The notes under the pieces are model-generated. The model did no database searches. It was not told the DNA's origin and saw only the letters and a list, made by a program, of their open reading frames with translations. Position numbers and translations under genes: made by a program. From Pseudomonas sp. KU26590 (GTDB lineage Bacteria; Pseudomonadota; Gammaproteobacteria; Pseudomonadales; Pseudomonadaceae), in assembly GCF_026153515.1 (NCBI RefSeq), contig NZ_CP110644.1, forward strand, positions 2,013,501-2,077,500: 64,000 bases of DNA, in the 5' to 3' direction. Within the stretch, counting starts at the first letter, position 1, and every line of letters starts with the position of its first letter. Positions 46,444 to 54,930 of this stretch are shown one piece after another.

Positions 46444-46998
46444 TCAAACATGTCCATCGCGTTTTACGAAATGCTTATGCATGTCTGCCGTCAGCGCTTC
46501 CACGCGCTCGGTCAGCACTTTGGTCATTTCGGTGAGGCGGGTGTTCTGTTCCAGCAGTTCCAGCATCTGCGCCGTGTTTTGCGCCGCGCGGGCCATGCGT
46601 TCTTCGTTGGCCGTCGCCAGCGCCTCTCGATGCTCCGCGTCGGCATCGGCGCTGGCTTTGTCGCGGGCAGCCTGCCGTGTTTGCGCCAATAGAATCAACG
46701 GCGCGGCGTAAGCCGATTGCAGGCTGAACGCCAGATTCAGCAGGATGAACGGGTAAAGATCGAACGACACCAGCCCGCTCAGGTTTGCGCCCACCCACAG
46801 CAGCACCAGAAACGTCTGTGCGCCGAGAAAGGCAGGGGTACCGAAGAAGCGCGCAAACGCCTCGGCCTTGAGGGCGAAAGCGTCAGTGCCAAAGGTCGGC
46901 GCCAGGTGCGCGTGGCGTTTGTGAAAGCGCAGATGATCGACCGGCACAGCGGCAGCGCTCGGTTCGGCGGGCGAAGGGAGAGGCGTGGCAGTGGGCAT
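46444..46998 (-). CDS. DUF1003 membrane protein
   Basis: A 184-residue protein. Two transmembrane helices (~70-92 and ~100-120, TFLVLLWVGANLSGLVSFDLYPFILLNLAFSLQSAYAAPLILLAQTRQAARDK) define the DUF1003 family. Residues ~125-180 form a predicted cytoplasmic coiled coil (NTAQMLELLEQNTRLTEMTKVLTERVEALTADMHKHF). Function unknown. The ATG at 46998 follows AGGAAAGC; the frame further upstream has no RBS. Confidence 0.85.
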   Translation of the reverse strand: MPTATPLPSPAEPSAAAVPVDHLRFHKRHAHLAPTFGTDAFALKAEAFARFFGTPAFLGAQTFLVLLWVGANLSGLVSFDLYPFILLNLAFSLQSAYAAPLILLAQTRQAARDKASADADAEHREALATANEERMARAAQNTAQMLELLEQNTRLTEMTKVLTERVEALTADMHKHFVKRDGHV

Positions 46999-47100
46999 GA
47001 TGCTTTCCTGAAGACAGAAACATCTGCCCACTATAGGCCCACGCCTCCTGGCGTTGTACTGAACCTCTGCTGAACCGCCGCGTGTCCCGGACGAGCCGCG

Positions 47101-47307
47101 TCAGTCCACCGGTTCCGGGTAGAGCGGCTTGGAGCGCTGCATGATGCTGGCGTAGTCGTAAACGTATTGGCGGCCGGCATGACTGGTCATGCGCAGGCGG
47201 TCGATCAGTTGTCGCTCTTTCTTGTTCAGGTATCTCAACCCGTGGTGGTCACTGGACTTGAGGCGATCACGTTCATGGGCGTCAGGGAAAGTGATGACGT
47301 TCGTCAT
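47101..47307 (-). CDS. Small hypothetical protein, 68 residues
   Basis: A basic, soluble, His/Arg/Tyr-rich protein (HERDRLKSSDHHGLRYLNKKERQLIDRLRM...). I do not recognize a family. It is supported by an excellent ribosome-binding site, AAGGAGATATTTC before the ATG, and by high-GC coding bias. It lies alone between DUF1003 and the GreA/B-like gene. Confidence 0.7.
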   Translation of the reverse strand: MTNVITFPDAHERDRLKSSDHHGLRYLNKKERQLIDRLRMTSHAGRQYVYDYASIMQRSKPLYPEPVD

Positions 47308-47431
47308 GAAATATCTCCTTGGTTAAATCCGTGTCCCCGGCTCCGTGTTCCGGGGTTCACCCTTTTGTGGTGCGACTGTGCACCTTACCCACAAAAAGTC
47401 GGACGCTACAACCCTGCAAATGATCAGTGGA

Positions 47432-47929
47432 TCACAGGATTTGCGTGATTTCGAACGATTGGCGGCTGCCGTTCACCACCACCTCCACCTCATCGCCATC
47501 CAGCTTGCCAAGCAGGCTCTGACCCAGTGGCGAGCGCGCCGTGATCACCGTAATCACCTGCTCGTCGGCCGTGACTTTCAGCCCCGCCGCGTCTGGCCCG
47601 AGAAACAGCAGCTGCCCTGCGCCGTTGCCTGCCTGCAGCGCAATGAGATCGCCGGTCTGAATGCCGCGCTGGTCATCGAAGGGCTTTAGCACGAGGTGGC
47701 GGCAGAGGTTCAGCGACTGGCGGATTTCTTCCACGCGCCGCGCCTGACCCGCCGCCAGGTACGACGCCTCAAGCCCAAGGGTGTCGTACTTGTTCTCGGC
47801 GATGTTCTCTTCGTGGGTCGCGGTTTCGTACGCCGTTTGCGCGGCCCGCGCGGCCACGTCGAGATCGACCTGCAGCTTCTCGACGATGCACTGCAGGACG
47901 GTTTGCTTGTTCACGGGCATGGCGGACAT
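47432..47929 (-). CDS. GreA/GreB-family transcription elongation factor-like protein
   Basis: A 165-residue protein. The N-terminal ~80 residues form a coiled coil with the GreA-like tip region EENIAENKYDTLGLEASYLAAGQARRVEEI. The C-terminal ~75 residues resemble the FKBP-like domain that docks in the RNA polymerase secondary channel (VTADEQVITVITARSPLGQSLLGKLDGDEVEVVVNG). Tip residues differ from canonical GreA, so transcript cleavage activity is uncertain. ATG 47920 is an alternative start. Confidence 0.75.
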   Translation of the reverse strand: MSAMPVNKQTVLQCIVEKLQVDLDVAARAAQTAYETATHEENIAENKYDTLGLEASYLAAGQARRVEEIRQSLNLCRHLVLKPFDDQRGIQTGDLIALQAGNGAGQLLFLGPDAAGLKVTADEQVITVITARSPLGQSLLGKLDGDEVEVVVNGSRQSFEITQIL

Positions 47930-47968
47930 GGCGTATTCGGGGGCATGGAGTGACTCGACAAAGGGGGT

Positions 47969-48364
47969 TCAACCGCAGAACTGATACACGCTCGCACGGC
48001 TTTTCTCGCTGGGGGCGGTCTGGTTCTGCTGCATCCAGAACTGGCATTTCGGCCCGTTGAAGCTGCGTTGCCGCTCCGCTTGCTCGGCCTCTTGCGTCTG
48101 CCGCGCTTCGCTGTCGCGCAGGATCTGCCGGTACTGATCGAACATCGGGTTGTCAGTTTCGGGCTTCGGCTTGGCCGCAGGTGGGTTGGTCATCTGTGTG
48201 GCCGCATTGTTCAGGGCCTGGGTCTGCTCGGCGGGGAGCAGTTTATAGATCAGCCACAGGCTCAGCAGGACAGCGAGAAACCCCAGCCAGATGCCGGCGG
48301 CAATCGACAGGATCAGCTTGAGCGGGCGCAGCGTGACGGACAGTTCGCGGTGGTTGACGTACAT
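47969..48364 (-). CDS. Hypothetical single-pass membrane protein
   Basis: A 131-residue protein of unknown family. One transmembrane helix (~17-42, LILSIAAGIWLGFLAVLLSLWLIYKLL) is followed by a Pro/Lys linker and a charged helix (DQYRQILRDSEARQTQEAEQAERQR) that probably forms a coiled coil, then a C-terminus with two cysteines. The ATG has GGAGTCTGTC upstream. It is divergent from earP with a 123-base gap. The long antisense frame across earP that shares its phase is not coding. Confidence 0.7.
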   Translation of the reverse strand: MYVNHRELSVTLRPLKLILSIAAGIWLGFLAVLLSLWLIYKLLPAEQTQALNNAATQMTNPPAAKPKPETDNPMFDQYRQILRDSEARQTQEAEQAERQRSFNGPKCQFWMQQNQTAPSEKSRASVYQFCG

Positions 48365-48487
48365 GACAGACTCCAGACTTGTATGCATGTGGCCAGCAGT
48401 GGCGGCGATTGTCGCACGACCGGGGCTGGTGATTCTGCGCCGCAATGAAGGACAATCGGTTTTTTTGAACATCCTCAGGGAGCCCGG

Positions 48488-49633
48488 ATGAAAGCCTCTT
48501 GGGATATTTTCTGCAGCGTTGTCGATAATTTCGGCGACGTCGGCGTGACCTTTCGCCTGGCCCGACAACTGGTCGCCGAACACGACCTGAAGGTCCGCCT
48601 CTGGATCGATGATCTGAACGCCTTCGCCCGGCTGTGCCCGGGTGCCGATCCGCTGGCGCAAGAGCAAATACGCGATGGCGTGACCGTCTGTCGCTGGCCA
48701 AAGGAATGGCCCAAAACGTGGCAACCGGTCGAGCTGCCAGACGTCGTGGTCGAGGCCTTCGCCTGCCGCCTGCCTCCGGACTACATCGAGGCCATGCTCG
48801 CACGGGACAAGCGGCCGCTGTGGTTCAACCTCGAATACCTCAGCGCCGAGGACTGGGTCTCGGGTTGCCACGGCCTGCCGTCGATTCAGTCTTCGGGCCT
48901 GCGCAAGTATTTCTTCTTCCCCGGCTTTACCCAAAAGACCGGCGGGTTGTTGCGTGAAGCGGGCTTGATCGAACAGCGGCAGGCCTTTCAGGCGGATCCT
49001 GCCGCGCGGCAGTCCTTCCTCCAGCGCCTGAACATCGCGCCCCACGCCGATGCGCGGCTGATGTCGCTGTTCGCCTACGAACACGCCGGGCTCGGCAGCT
49101 GGCTCGATTGCCTGGCCCAGGCTGATCGCCGGACCCATTTGCTGGTGCCGGAAGGGCGCATTCTCGGCGACGTTCAGCGTTGGTTGGGCGTAGACGAATT
49201 GAAGGCGGGCGCCGTGCATGGGCGCGACGCCCTGACGATTCAGGTGTTGCCGTTCGTGCGTCAGGAAGACTACGACCTGTTGTTGTGGTGCTGTGAGTTC
49301 AACGTGGTGCGCGGCGAAGATTCGTTTGTCCGTGCGCAATGGGCGGGGCGGCCGCTGATCTGGCACATCTACGAGCAGGATGACGACGCCCACTGGGCCA
49401 AGCTCGATGCGTTTATGGAGTTGTATCGGGTCGGGTTGTCGGAGGCGGCGCGGCAGGCGCTGACCGAGGTCTGGCACAGCTGGAATGGCGGAAAAGACAT
49501 GACTCAGGGCTGGAATGCGCTGGACCAGCACACCGATGAGCTGGCCGCCCACTCCGAGCGCTGGTGTCTGGAACAGGCCTTGCAGGAGGATCTGACGACT
49601 GCGCTGGTAAGGTTTTACCAAAGTTGGATATGA
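48488..49633 (+). CDS. earP: EF-P arginine rhamnosyltransferase EarP
   Basis: A 381-residue cytoplasmic GT-B glycosyltransferase that transfers rhamnose from dTDP-L-rhamnose onto Arg32 of EF-P. It starts MKASWDIFCSVVDNFGDVGVTFRLARQL, where the DNFGD stretch contains the catalytic aspartate region. The C-terminal half shows VLPFVRQEDYDLLLWCCEFNVVRGEDSFVRAQWAGRPLIWHIY, the nucleotide-sugar site. Its substrate gene efp follows directly, the diagnostic arrangement. GGGAG precedes the ATG. Confidence 0.96.
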   Translation: MKASWDIFCSVVDNFGDVGVTFRLARQLVAEHDLKVRLWIDDLNAFARLCPGADPLAQEQIRDGVTVCRWPKEWPKTWQPVELPDVVVEAFACRLPPDYIEAMLARDKRPLWFNLEYLSAEDWVSGCHGLPSIQSSGLRKYFFFPGFTQKTGGLLREAGLIEQRQAFQADPAARQSFLQRLNIAPHADARLMSLFAYEHAGLGSWLDCLAQADRRTHLLVPEGRILGDVQRWLGVDELKAGAVHGRDALTIQVLPFVRQEDYDLLLWCCEFNVVRGEDSFVRAQWAGRPLIWHIYEQDDDAHWAKLDAFMELYRVGLSEAARQALTEVWHSWNGGKDMTQGWNALDQHTDELAAHSERWCLEQALQEDLTTALVRFYQSWI

Positions 49634-49649
49634 TACGCGGCCCTGTATT

Positions 49650-49686
49650 AAGCCCTGTACGAAAAGAGGCTTTTCGTACAGGGCTT
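49650..49686 (+). promoter_or_regulatory. 17-bp perfect hairpin between earP and efp
   Basis: AAGCCCTGTACGAAAAG, a 3-base loop AGG, and CTTTTCGTACAGGGCTT form a fully paired 17-bp stem, 16 bases after earP and 34 before efp. No T-run follows, but the arms end in CTT/AAG, so it could be a bidirectional weak terminator, an RNase III-type processing site or an efp leader element. Confidence 0.6.
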
Positions 49687-49720
49687 AGAAAGAACTTCAA
49701 TCCAAATTCGGATACTCGTA

Positions 49721-50290
49721 ATGAAAACTGGTAAAGAGCTCAAACCCGGTACCGTGATCAAGCTGGAAGGCGATCCTTGGCTGGTTCAGAAAGCTGAATT
49801 CACCAAGTCGGGCCGTAACAGCGCGATCATGAAGACCAAGCTGAAGAACCTGCTGACCGGCTACAAGACTGAAATCGTCTACAGCGCCGACGACAAGCTG
49901 GACGACGTGATCCTGGACCGTAAAGAGGCCACGCTGTCTTTCATCAGCGGCGACACTTACACGTTCATGGACACCACCGACTACACCATGTACGAGCTGA
50001 ACGCTGAAGACATCGAAGCCGTTCTGCCCTTCGTTGAAGAAGGCATGACCGACGTCTGCGAAGCGATCTTCTTCGAAGAGCGTCTGGTTTCCGTAGAGCT
50101 GCCGACCACCATCGTGCGCGTCGTTGACTACACCGAAGGTTCGGCGCGTGGCGACACGTCGGGCAAGGTCATGAAGCCGGCCAAACTGGCCAACGGCACC
50201 GAACTGCAGGTGGCTGACTTCATCGAAATCGGTGACAAGATCGAAATCGACACCCGTGAAGGCGGTTCCTACAAAGGCCGTGCCAAATAA
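49721..50290 (+). CDS. efp: Elongation factor P
   Basis: A 189-residue translation factor that relieves ribosome stalling at polyproline. Domain I holds the modification loop [13 protein letters not shown] with Arg32 at the tip, the residue rhamnosylated by EarP; lysine-type EF-P would have Lys34 and a PoxA/EpmA partner. Domains II-III contain the conserved DGTEL-like [32 protein letters not shown] end. Codon use is that of a highly expressed gene. A terminator follows. Confidence 0.98.
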   Translation: MKTGKELKPGTVIKLEGDPWLVQKAEFTKSGRNSAIMKTKLKNLLTGYKTEIVYSADDKLDDVILDRKEATLSFISGDTYTFMDTTDYTMYELNAEDIEAVLPFVEEGMTDVCEAIFFEERLVSVELPTTIVRVVDYTEGSARGDTSGKVMKPAKLANGTELQVADFIEIGDKIEIDTREGGSYKGRAK

Positions 50291-50330
50291 GCACTGCTCT
50301 TGTCATGCCGGAGATGTAATGCCGGATACG

Positions 50331-50361
50331 AAAAAGCCCGACCATCGAGTCGGGCTTTTTT
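50331..50361 (+). terminator. Rho-independent terminator after efp
   Basis: AAAAAGCCCGAC, loop CATCGA, GTCGGGC then TTTTTT, 40 bases after the efp stop. Confidence 0.92.
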
Positions 50362-50415
50362 GTGGCTGCTGTCTCGTCAGCGTTTCCAGACAGTACTGAC
50401 GCGACGCGGTTCCGT

Positions 50416-50570
50416 GTAGGAGCGCGCTTGCCCGCGAAGGGTCTCCCGGCCACTGCATGAGAAACTGACAGGCCTGGATTTTGTAGGAGCCGGCTTGCTG
50501 GCGAATGCGTGAGACGAGCCAATACGGTTGCGACTGACTACCGGGTTCGCCAGCAAGCCGGCTCCTACAG
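50416..50570. repeat. REP cluster, lineages A and B
   Basis: GTAGGAGCGCGCTTGCCCGC at 50416, then a lineage B pair: GTAGGAGCCGGCTTGCTGGC near 50482 and its inverse ending at 50570. It separates efp from the convergent esterase gene. Confidence 0.88.
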
Positions 50571-50581
50571 TTCGTGCGGAC

Positions 50582-51601
50582 TTACTTCAAATGAACCTTC
50601 AGCTCTTGGGAAGCCTGCAGCAGTGCCGAGCGCACTTCCGGCACCTGGCTAACGACGTTCAACAGCCCGTAATCGTGGATCATGCCGTTGTAACGCACCG
50701 CCGTCACCGGCACACCGGCCTGGTCCAGCTTGCGAGCGTAGGCTTCACCTTCATCGCGCAGCACGTCAGCACCTGCCGTCTGCACCAGGGCAGGCGGCAG
50801 ACCTTTCAACTGTTCGGTCGTGGCCCGGAGCGGCGAGGCATAGATCTCGGCGCGCTGTTTCGGGTCAGTGGTGTAGTTGTCCCAGAACCACTTCATCATG
50901 TTGCGGGTGAGGAAGTGACCCTCGGCAAACTGATCGTACGAACCGGTATCGAAGTTGGCGTCAGTCACCGGCCACAACAGCACCTGGTAACGGATGGCCG
51001 GGGTGCCTTTGTCTTTGGCCATCAGGCTGACGACCGCAGCCATGTTGCCGCCGACGCTGTTGCCGGCCACCGCGAGACGCTTGCCGTCGACGTTGATTTC
51101 CTTGCCATGCTCGGCGACCCACTTGGTCGCCGCATAGGCCTGGTTGATCGCCGTCGGGTAGTGCGCTTCAGGTGAAGGCGTGTAGTTGACGAACACCGCC
51201 ACGGCCCCCGAACCTTCTACCAGATCCCGCACCAGACGTTCGTGGGTCGGGTAATCGCCGAGCACCCAGCCGCCGCCGTGGAAGTACATGAACACGGGCA
51301 AGGTGCCCTTGACGCCCGCCGGACGAACGATCGTCAGGCTGATGTTCTGGCCGTCCACCGAGAGGGTCTTCTGGCTGACATCGGCCTTGGGCAGGGTCAG
51401 CTTGACCCCGGCCTGGGCACCGGTCAGGACAGCACGGGCATCTTTGGGCGAAAGCTGTTCGATCGGCTTGCCGCTTCCCGAATTCAGCGCGTCCAGAAAA
51501 GCCTGCGTGTTGTGCTCGACGCCCGTGTCGGTCGCCGCGAAAGCGTTGCCGACGGACAGTGCGAGGAGCGAGCCAGCCAGAATCTTGCCAAACGTGTTCA
51601 T
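50582..51601 (-). CDS. Exported alpha/beta hydrolase (HSL-type esterase)
   Basis: A 339-residue protein with a signal peptide (residues 1-22, LLALSVGNAFA). The hormone-sensitive-lipase fold shows the oxyanion motif HGGGW (FMYFHGGGWVLGDY), nucleophile Ser in GNSVGGN, Asp in TAGADVLRDEG and His in GMIHDYG. This group acts on short-chain esters. It lies 50 bases downstream of ohr on the same strand and could be read with it. The natural substrate is unknown. Confidence 0.88.
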   Translation of the reverse strand: MNTFGKILAGSLLALSVGNAFAATDTGVEHNTQAFLDALNSGSGKPIEQLSPKDARAVLTGAQAGVKLTLPKADVSQKTLSVDGQNISLTIVRPAGVKGTLPVFMYFHGGGWVLGDYPTHERLVRDLVEGSGAVAVFVNYTPSPEAHYPTAINQAYAATKWVAEHGKEINVDGKRLAVAGNSVGGNMAAVVSLMAKDKGTPAIRYQVLLWPVTDANFDTGSYDQFAEGHFLTRNMMKWFWDNYTTDPKQRAEIYASPLRATTEQLKGLPPALVQTAGADVLRDEGEAYARKLDQAGVPVTAVRYNGMIHDYGLLNVVSQVPEVRSALLQASQELKVHLK

Positions 51602-51651
51602 GTTCTTCTCCCGGTCAGACGAGGTGTGGGATGAGGTCTTGGGACGAGCGC

Positions 51652-52071
51652 TTACACGGTCACGTGCAGACGGACATCAACGTTGCCGCGTGTGGCGTTG
51701 GAGTAAGGGCAGACCTGGTGCGCTGCATCGACCAGCGCCTGGGCTTCGGCTTGTTCAAGGCCCGGCAGGCTGATGTGCAGGTCGATGTCCAGACCGAAAC
51801 CGCCAGGGATCTGGCCGATGCCGACGTGAGCCGTGATCGAGGCGTCAGCCGGGATGGTTTTCTTGCTCTGACCGGCGACAAATTTCAGTGCGCCGATGAA
51901 GCAGGCGGAGTAACCGGCAGCGAACAATTGCTCAGGGTTGGTTGCTTCGCCGCCAGCGCCGCCCAGTTCTTTCGGGGTGGCCAGTTTGACGTCGAGGATT
52001 TTGTTGTCGGAAACAGCGCGGCCATCACGGCCACCGGTTGCGGTTGCGACTGCAGTGTAGAGAGCTTCCAT
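51652..52071 (-). CDS. ohr: Organic hydroperoxide resistance peroxidase Ohr
   Basis: A 139-residue thiol peroxidase reducing organic hydroperoxides, using lipoylated proteins as electron source. The two redox Cys are Cys57 (GYSACFIGALK) and Cys121 (HQVCPYSNATRGN); the conserved catalytic Arg/Glu pair lies in GRDGR and NPEQLF. Length is standard. It is controlled by OhrR encoded just upstream, with a shared operator-like sequence in front of both genes. Confidence 0.95.
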   Translation of the reverse strand: MEALYTAVATATGGRDGRAVSDNKILDVKLATPKELGGAGGEATNPEQLFAAGYSACFIGALKFVAGQSKKTIPADASITAHVGIGQIPGGFGLDIDLHISLPGLEQAEAQALVDAAHQVCPYSNATRGNVDVRLHVTV

Positions 52072-52171
52072 GGTAATTCCTCACGTGTTGATGGGTTGAA
52101 TAGGGATGACTGAATCAGGGTCTACTTGACGCTAAAGTTTTGTGCGCCAAGCAAGTGAGATGGAATGTACT

Positions 52172-52197
52172 GCGCTAATGTTTAGCGCGCAAGATAA
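52172..52197. promoter_or_regulatory. OhrR operator-like site upstream of ohr
   Basis: GCGCTAA TGT TTAGCGC is a perfect 7-3-7 dyad 100 bases before ohr, followed by GCAAGATAA. A matching sequence lies upstream of ohrR at 52754. MarR/OhrR dimers bind such dyads; binding is inferred. Confidence 0.6.
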
Positions 52198-52238
52198 ATT
52201 TTCGGGATTTTTTAGATGGGTCGATTACGAGGGCCTGA

Positions 52239-52712
52239 TCAGAGGCTTTCGTGCAGATTTCCACGCAGGGCGAGCAGGTCTTTCTGCAGCGATTTGAGCT
52301 GCTCAAGGTTAATGCCGCTGGCGGCCAGAATGCATTGCGGCACGCTCTGGGCCTTGGTATGCAGCGCCTTGCCTTGCTCGGTCAGGGTCAGCAGCACAAC
52401 GCGTTCATCTTCCTTGCTGCGGGTCCGGCGGATCAGGCCTTCAGCTTCCAGCCGCTTGAGCAGCGGCGTCAGCGAGCCCGGATCGGTCAGCAGGCGGGTG
52501 CTGACTTCCCCGACGGTGAGCCCGTCGCGTTCCCACAGCACCATCATCGCCAGGTATTGCGGGTAGGTCAGATTCAGTTCCTGAAGCAGCGGCTTGTACA
52601 CCTTGGTCATCATCAGCGACGTCGAGTACAGGGCGAAACACAGCTGGTTATCCAGCAGCAACGCGTCGCAGCTGCCAGCGCCAGCCTTGTGGGTGGGCTC
52701 GTTGTCGTTCAT
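52239..52712 (-). CDS. ohrR: MarR family peroxide-sensing repressor OhrR
   Basis: A 157-residue repressor. The reactive cysteine is Cys25 (LDNQLCFALYS), and Cys127 (SVPQCILA) fits the resolving residue of 2-Cys OhrR proteins; there is an extra Cys15. The winged HTH has YPQYLAMMVLWERDGLTVGEVSTRLLTDPGSLTPLLKRLEAEGLIRRTRSKEDER. Oxidation by organic peroxides should release it from the ohr operator. AAGGACACCCC precedes the ATG. Confidence 0.94.
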   Translation of the reverse strand: MNDNEPTHKAGAGSCDALLLDNQLCFALYSTSLMMTKVYKPLLQELNLTYPQYLAMMVLWERDGLTVGEVSTRLLTDPGSLTPLLKRLEAEGLIRRTRSKEDERVVLLTLTEQGKALHTKAQSVPQCILAASGINLEQLKSLQKDLLALRGNLHESL

Positions 52713-52753
52713 GGGGTGTCCTTCGCTCAGTCAGTAATGCCCGGTAATTTAGT

Positions 52754-52779
52754 GCCCTGATGTTTAATGCACCAGATAA
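52754..52779. promoter_or_regulatory. OhrR operator-like site upstream of ohrR
   Basis: GCCCTGATGTTTAATGCACCAGATAA aligns base for base with the site in front of ohr (shared core ATGTTTA and AGATAA), 42 bases before ohrR and in the same orientation. The dyad is less perfect. It suggests autorepression. Confidence 0.55.
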
Positions 52780-52922
52780 TTTCGGTAATCGCCGGGCATG
52801 GGGTTTTCTATCGGCCGCGTCATCCGTGGGTCGTCTCTACATCCCGGATGTCGTCAAAGCGGATTTCCTCGACGGCACTGACTGCGTAGCATGCGCGCTG
52901 AAATCGGATCAGAGGATCGCCC

Positions 52923-53672
52923 GTGATTGTCGATGTATTGATTTACCTGCTGCTGGGCGCCGCGATGGGCACGCTGGGCGGACTGTTCGGCATTGGCGGC
53001 GGGCTGGTTGCCATTCCGGCGCTGGGCGTGTTGTTCGGGCTCGACCAGCAACTGGCCCAGGGCACGGCGTTATTGATGGTGCTACCCAACGTGCTGCTGG
53101 CGCTGTGGCGTTATAACCAGCGCAATCGGGTGTCGGTGCGTCATGCGCTGATGCTCATCGTGCCCAGTTTCACGATGTCCTGGCTGACCTCACTGTGGGC
53201 GGTGCGCGTCGACCCGCAAAGCATGCGCCTGGGCTTCGTCGGCTTTCTCATCGTGCTGACGCTGTTCAACCTGATCCAGATGGTCTGGCGCAAAGGCACG
53301 GTAGGCGCCGAGCTGCGCCACACCCAATGGTTGTGGCTACTGGGCCTGGGCTCGGGCGTCACCGCCGGGCTGTTCGGCGTCGGCGGCGGGGTGATCGCGA
53401 CGCCCATTCTGACCGGCCTGTTCGGCGCGACCCAGGTGGCGGCCCAGGGCCTTGCGCTGGCACTGGCGGCGCCGAGCACGGCGATCACCCTGGCGACCTA
53501 CGCCTTGCACGGTCACGTCGACTGGCTGATGGGCATTCCCCTGGCCATCGGCGGGCTGGCCAGCATCAGTTGGGGCGTCGCCCTGGCGCACAGTTTGCCG
53601 GAGCGCGTGTTGCGCTCGCTGTTCTGCGGCTTTCTGGTGATCTGCGCGATCATGCTGTGCTTCAAGCTGTGA
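52923..53672 (+). CDS. Sulfite exporter TauE/SafE family permease
   Basis: A 249-residue inner-membrane protein with about eight helices in two halves. Each half carries the family's glycine motif: GTLGGLFGIGGGLVAIPALG and GVTAGLFGVGGGVIATPILTG. The family exports sulfite, sulfoacetate or related anions; the substrate here is unknown. It starts with GTG after CAGAGGATC. It is convergent with the LysR gene. Confidence 0.88.
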   Translation: MIVDVLIYLLLGAAMGTLGGLFGIGGGLVAIPALGVLFGLDQQLAQGTALLMVLPNVLLALWRYNQRNRVSVRHALMLIVPSFTMSWLTSLWAVRVDPQSMRLGFVGFLIVLTLFNLIQMVWRKGTVGAELRHTQWLWLLGLGSGVTAGLFGVGGGVIATPILTGLFGATQVAAQGLALALAAPSTAITLATYALHGHVDWLMGIPLAIGGLASISWGVALAHSLPERVLRSLFCGFLVICAIMLCFKL

Positions 53673-53696
53673 GCTGTGAGCTGCTTGTAGCTCCCG

Positions 53697-54551
53697 TTAT
53701 AGCCTGAACCCTTCGGCAATGTGATCGGCCAGGCACTCGGTGATCGGCGACGGATTGTTGGGGTTGCGCAGCAGCACGATGCTCGCCGACGGCAATTGCG
53801 GCAGCCCGTGCTGTTCCCCCAGCACTTCCAGGTCCGAAGTGATCAGGCTTTGCAGCTGCGCCGTCACCGCCAGCCCGGCGCTGACCACCGCCATGATCGC
53901 TGACAGGCTCGCGCTGGTGTAGGCCACCCGGAACTCGCGGCCGGACGCCTGCAGCGCGTTGATTGCCCACTGCCGGCAAAAGCAGTCGGTGTTGAACATC
54001 GCCAGCGGCATCGGCGTTTGCTCCTGTGGGCAAAAGCCTGCGCCGACTGCCCAGACAAACCTTTCCTGGCGCAGGATCTGGCCAATTTCCTTGCCGGGTT
54101 CACGGGTGACAATACTCAGGTCCAGGTCCTGGCGTTGCAGCAACTGCGACGAAGACTCGCAATGCACTTCCACCTGCACCAGCGGATAGGCCTGGGCAAA
54201 GCGCTGCAAAATTCCCGGCAGAAAGCGCATCACGTAATCGTCCGGCGTGCCGATCTTCACCGTGCCGACCATGTGCGGCTCGCGCAGGGTATTGAAAACT
54301 TCGCTGTGCAGTTTCAGGATCCGTCGCGCGTAGCCCAGCAACACCTGGCCTTCCGCCGTGAAGCTGATGGTGCGGCCGTCTTTCAGAAACAACGGGCGCC
54401 GCACCACGTCCTCCTCCAGCCGCTTCATCTGCATGCTCACGGCCGACTGCGTGCGGTTCACCACTTCGCCGGCCTTGGTGTAACCGCCTTCATCGGCGAT
54501 CGCGACAAAGGTGCGCAGCAGCTCGCTGTCGATACTCGGATAGGTGGTCAT
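53697..54551 (-). CDS. LysR family transcriptional regulator
   Basis: A 284-residue regulator. The HTH (~7-65) reads IDSELLRTFVAIADEGGYTKAGEVVNRTQSAVSMQMKRLEEDVVRRPLFLKDG. The effector domain starts VKIGTPDDYVMRFLPGILQRFAQAYPLVQVEVHCE. It ends 25 bases from the tauE stop and is divergent from the DUF1127 gene, the most probable target by position. Confidence 0.88.
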   Translation of the reverse strand: MTTYPSIDSELLRTFVAIADEGGYTKAGEVVNRTQSAVSMQMKRLEEDVVRRPLFLKDGRTISFTAEGQVLLGYARRILKLHSEVFNTLREPHMVGTVKIGTPDDYVMRFLPGILQRFAQAYPLVQVEVHCESSSQLLQRQDLDLSIVTREPGKEIGQILRQERFVWAVGAGFCPQEQTPMPLAMFNTDCFCRQWAINALQASGREFRVAYTSASLSAIMAVVSAGLAVTAQLQSLITSDLEVLGEQHGLPQLPSASIVLLRNPNNPSPITECLADHIAEGFRL

Positions 54552-54647
54552 GCATCAATCTCCCAGATGCAGTGCATAAGAAACATTCGTTGGATTGATC
54601 TTAGGCGCGGCGAGAGAATCTGCCCATCCCCACAGGAGGGCAAGACG

Positions 54648-54881
54648 ATGAAAGGTCAAAAAGGTTACGTGCTGGTCGCAAAACCTCTGTCGCGGGAAGC
54701 CGCGCCGGAACGTTGGTGGAAAGCGTTTGTGGCACAGGTGGCTCGCTGGCGCACGCTGCATCGGCAGCGTGTCGAACTGGCCACGATGAGCGAAGACGCG
54801 CTGAAGGACATGGGCCTGAGTCGGGCGGATGTCTACGAAGAAGTGGAGCGTCCTTTCTGGGATGACCCGATGAAGCGCTGA
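54648..54881 (+). CDS. Small DUF1127 (YjiS-like) protein
   Basis: A 77-residue protein. The C-terminal half is a DUF1127 domain: WRTLHRQRVELATMSEDALKDMGLSRADVYEEVERPFWDD. Short DUF1127 proteins act in RNA-linked control of carbon or phosphate metabolism in some alphaproteobacteria; in Pseudomonas they are mostly uncharacterized. ACAGGAGGGC gives a very strong RBS. It is divergent from a LysR gene. Confidence 0.85.
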   Translation: MKGQKGYVLVAKPLSREAAPERWWKAFVAQVARWRTLHRQRVELATMSEDALKDMGLSRADVYEEVERPFWDDPMKR

Positions 54882-54930
54882 CAGCGCAGCGGGTGATCGG
54901 TTAGCGTTGGGCACTGCCATGGAGGTCGTA

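Noticed and set aside
53672..53697. Possible terminator of GCTGTGA repeats after tauE
   Set aside because: The short repeated GAGCT elements give no stable stem followed by a T-run.
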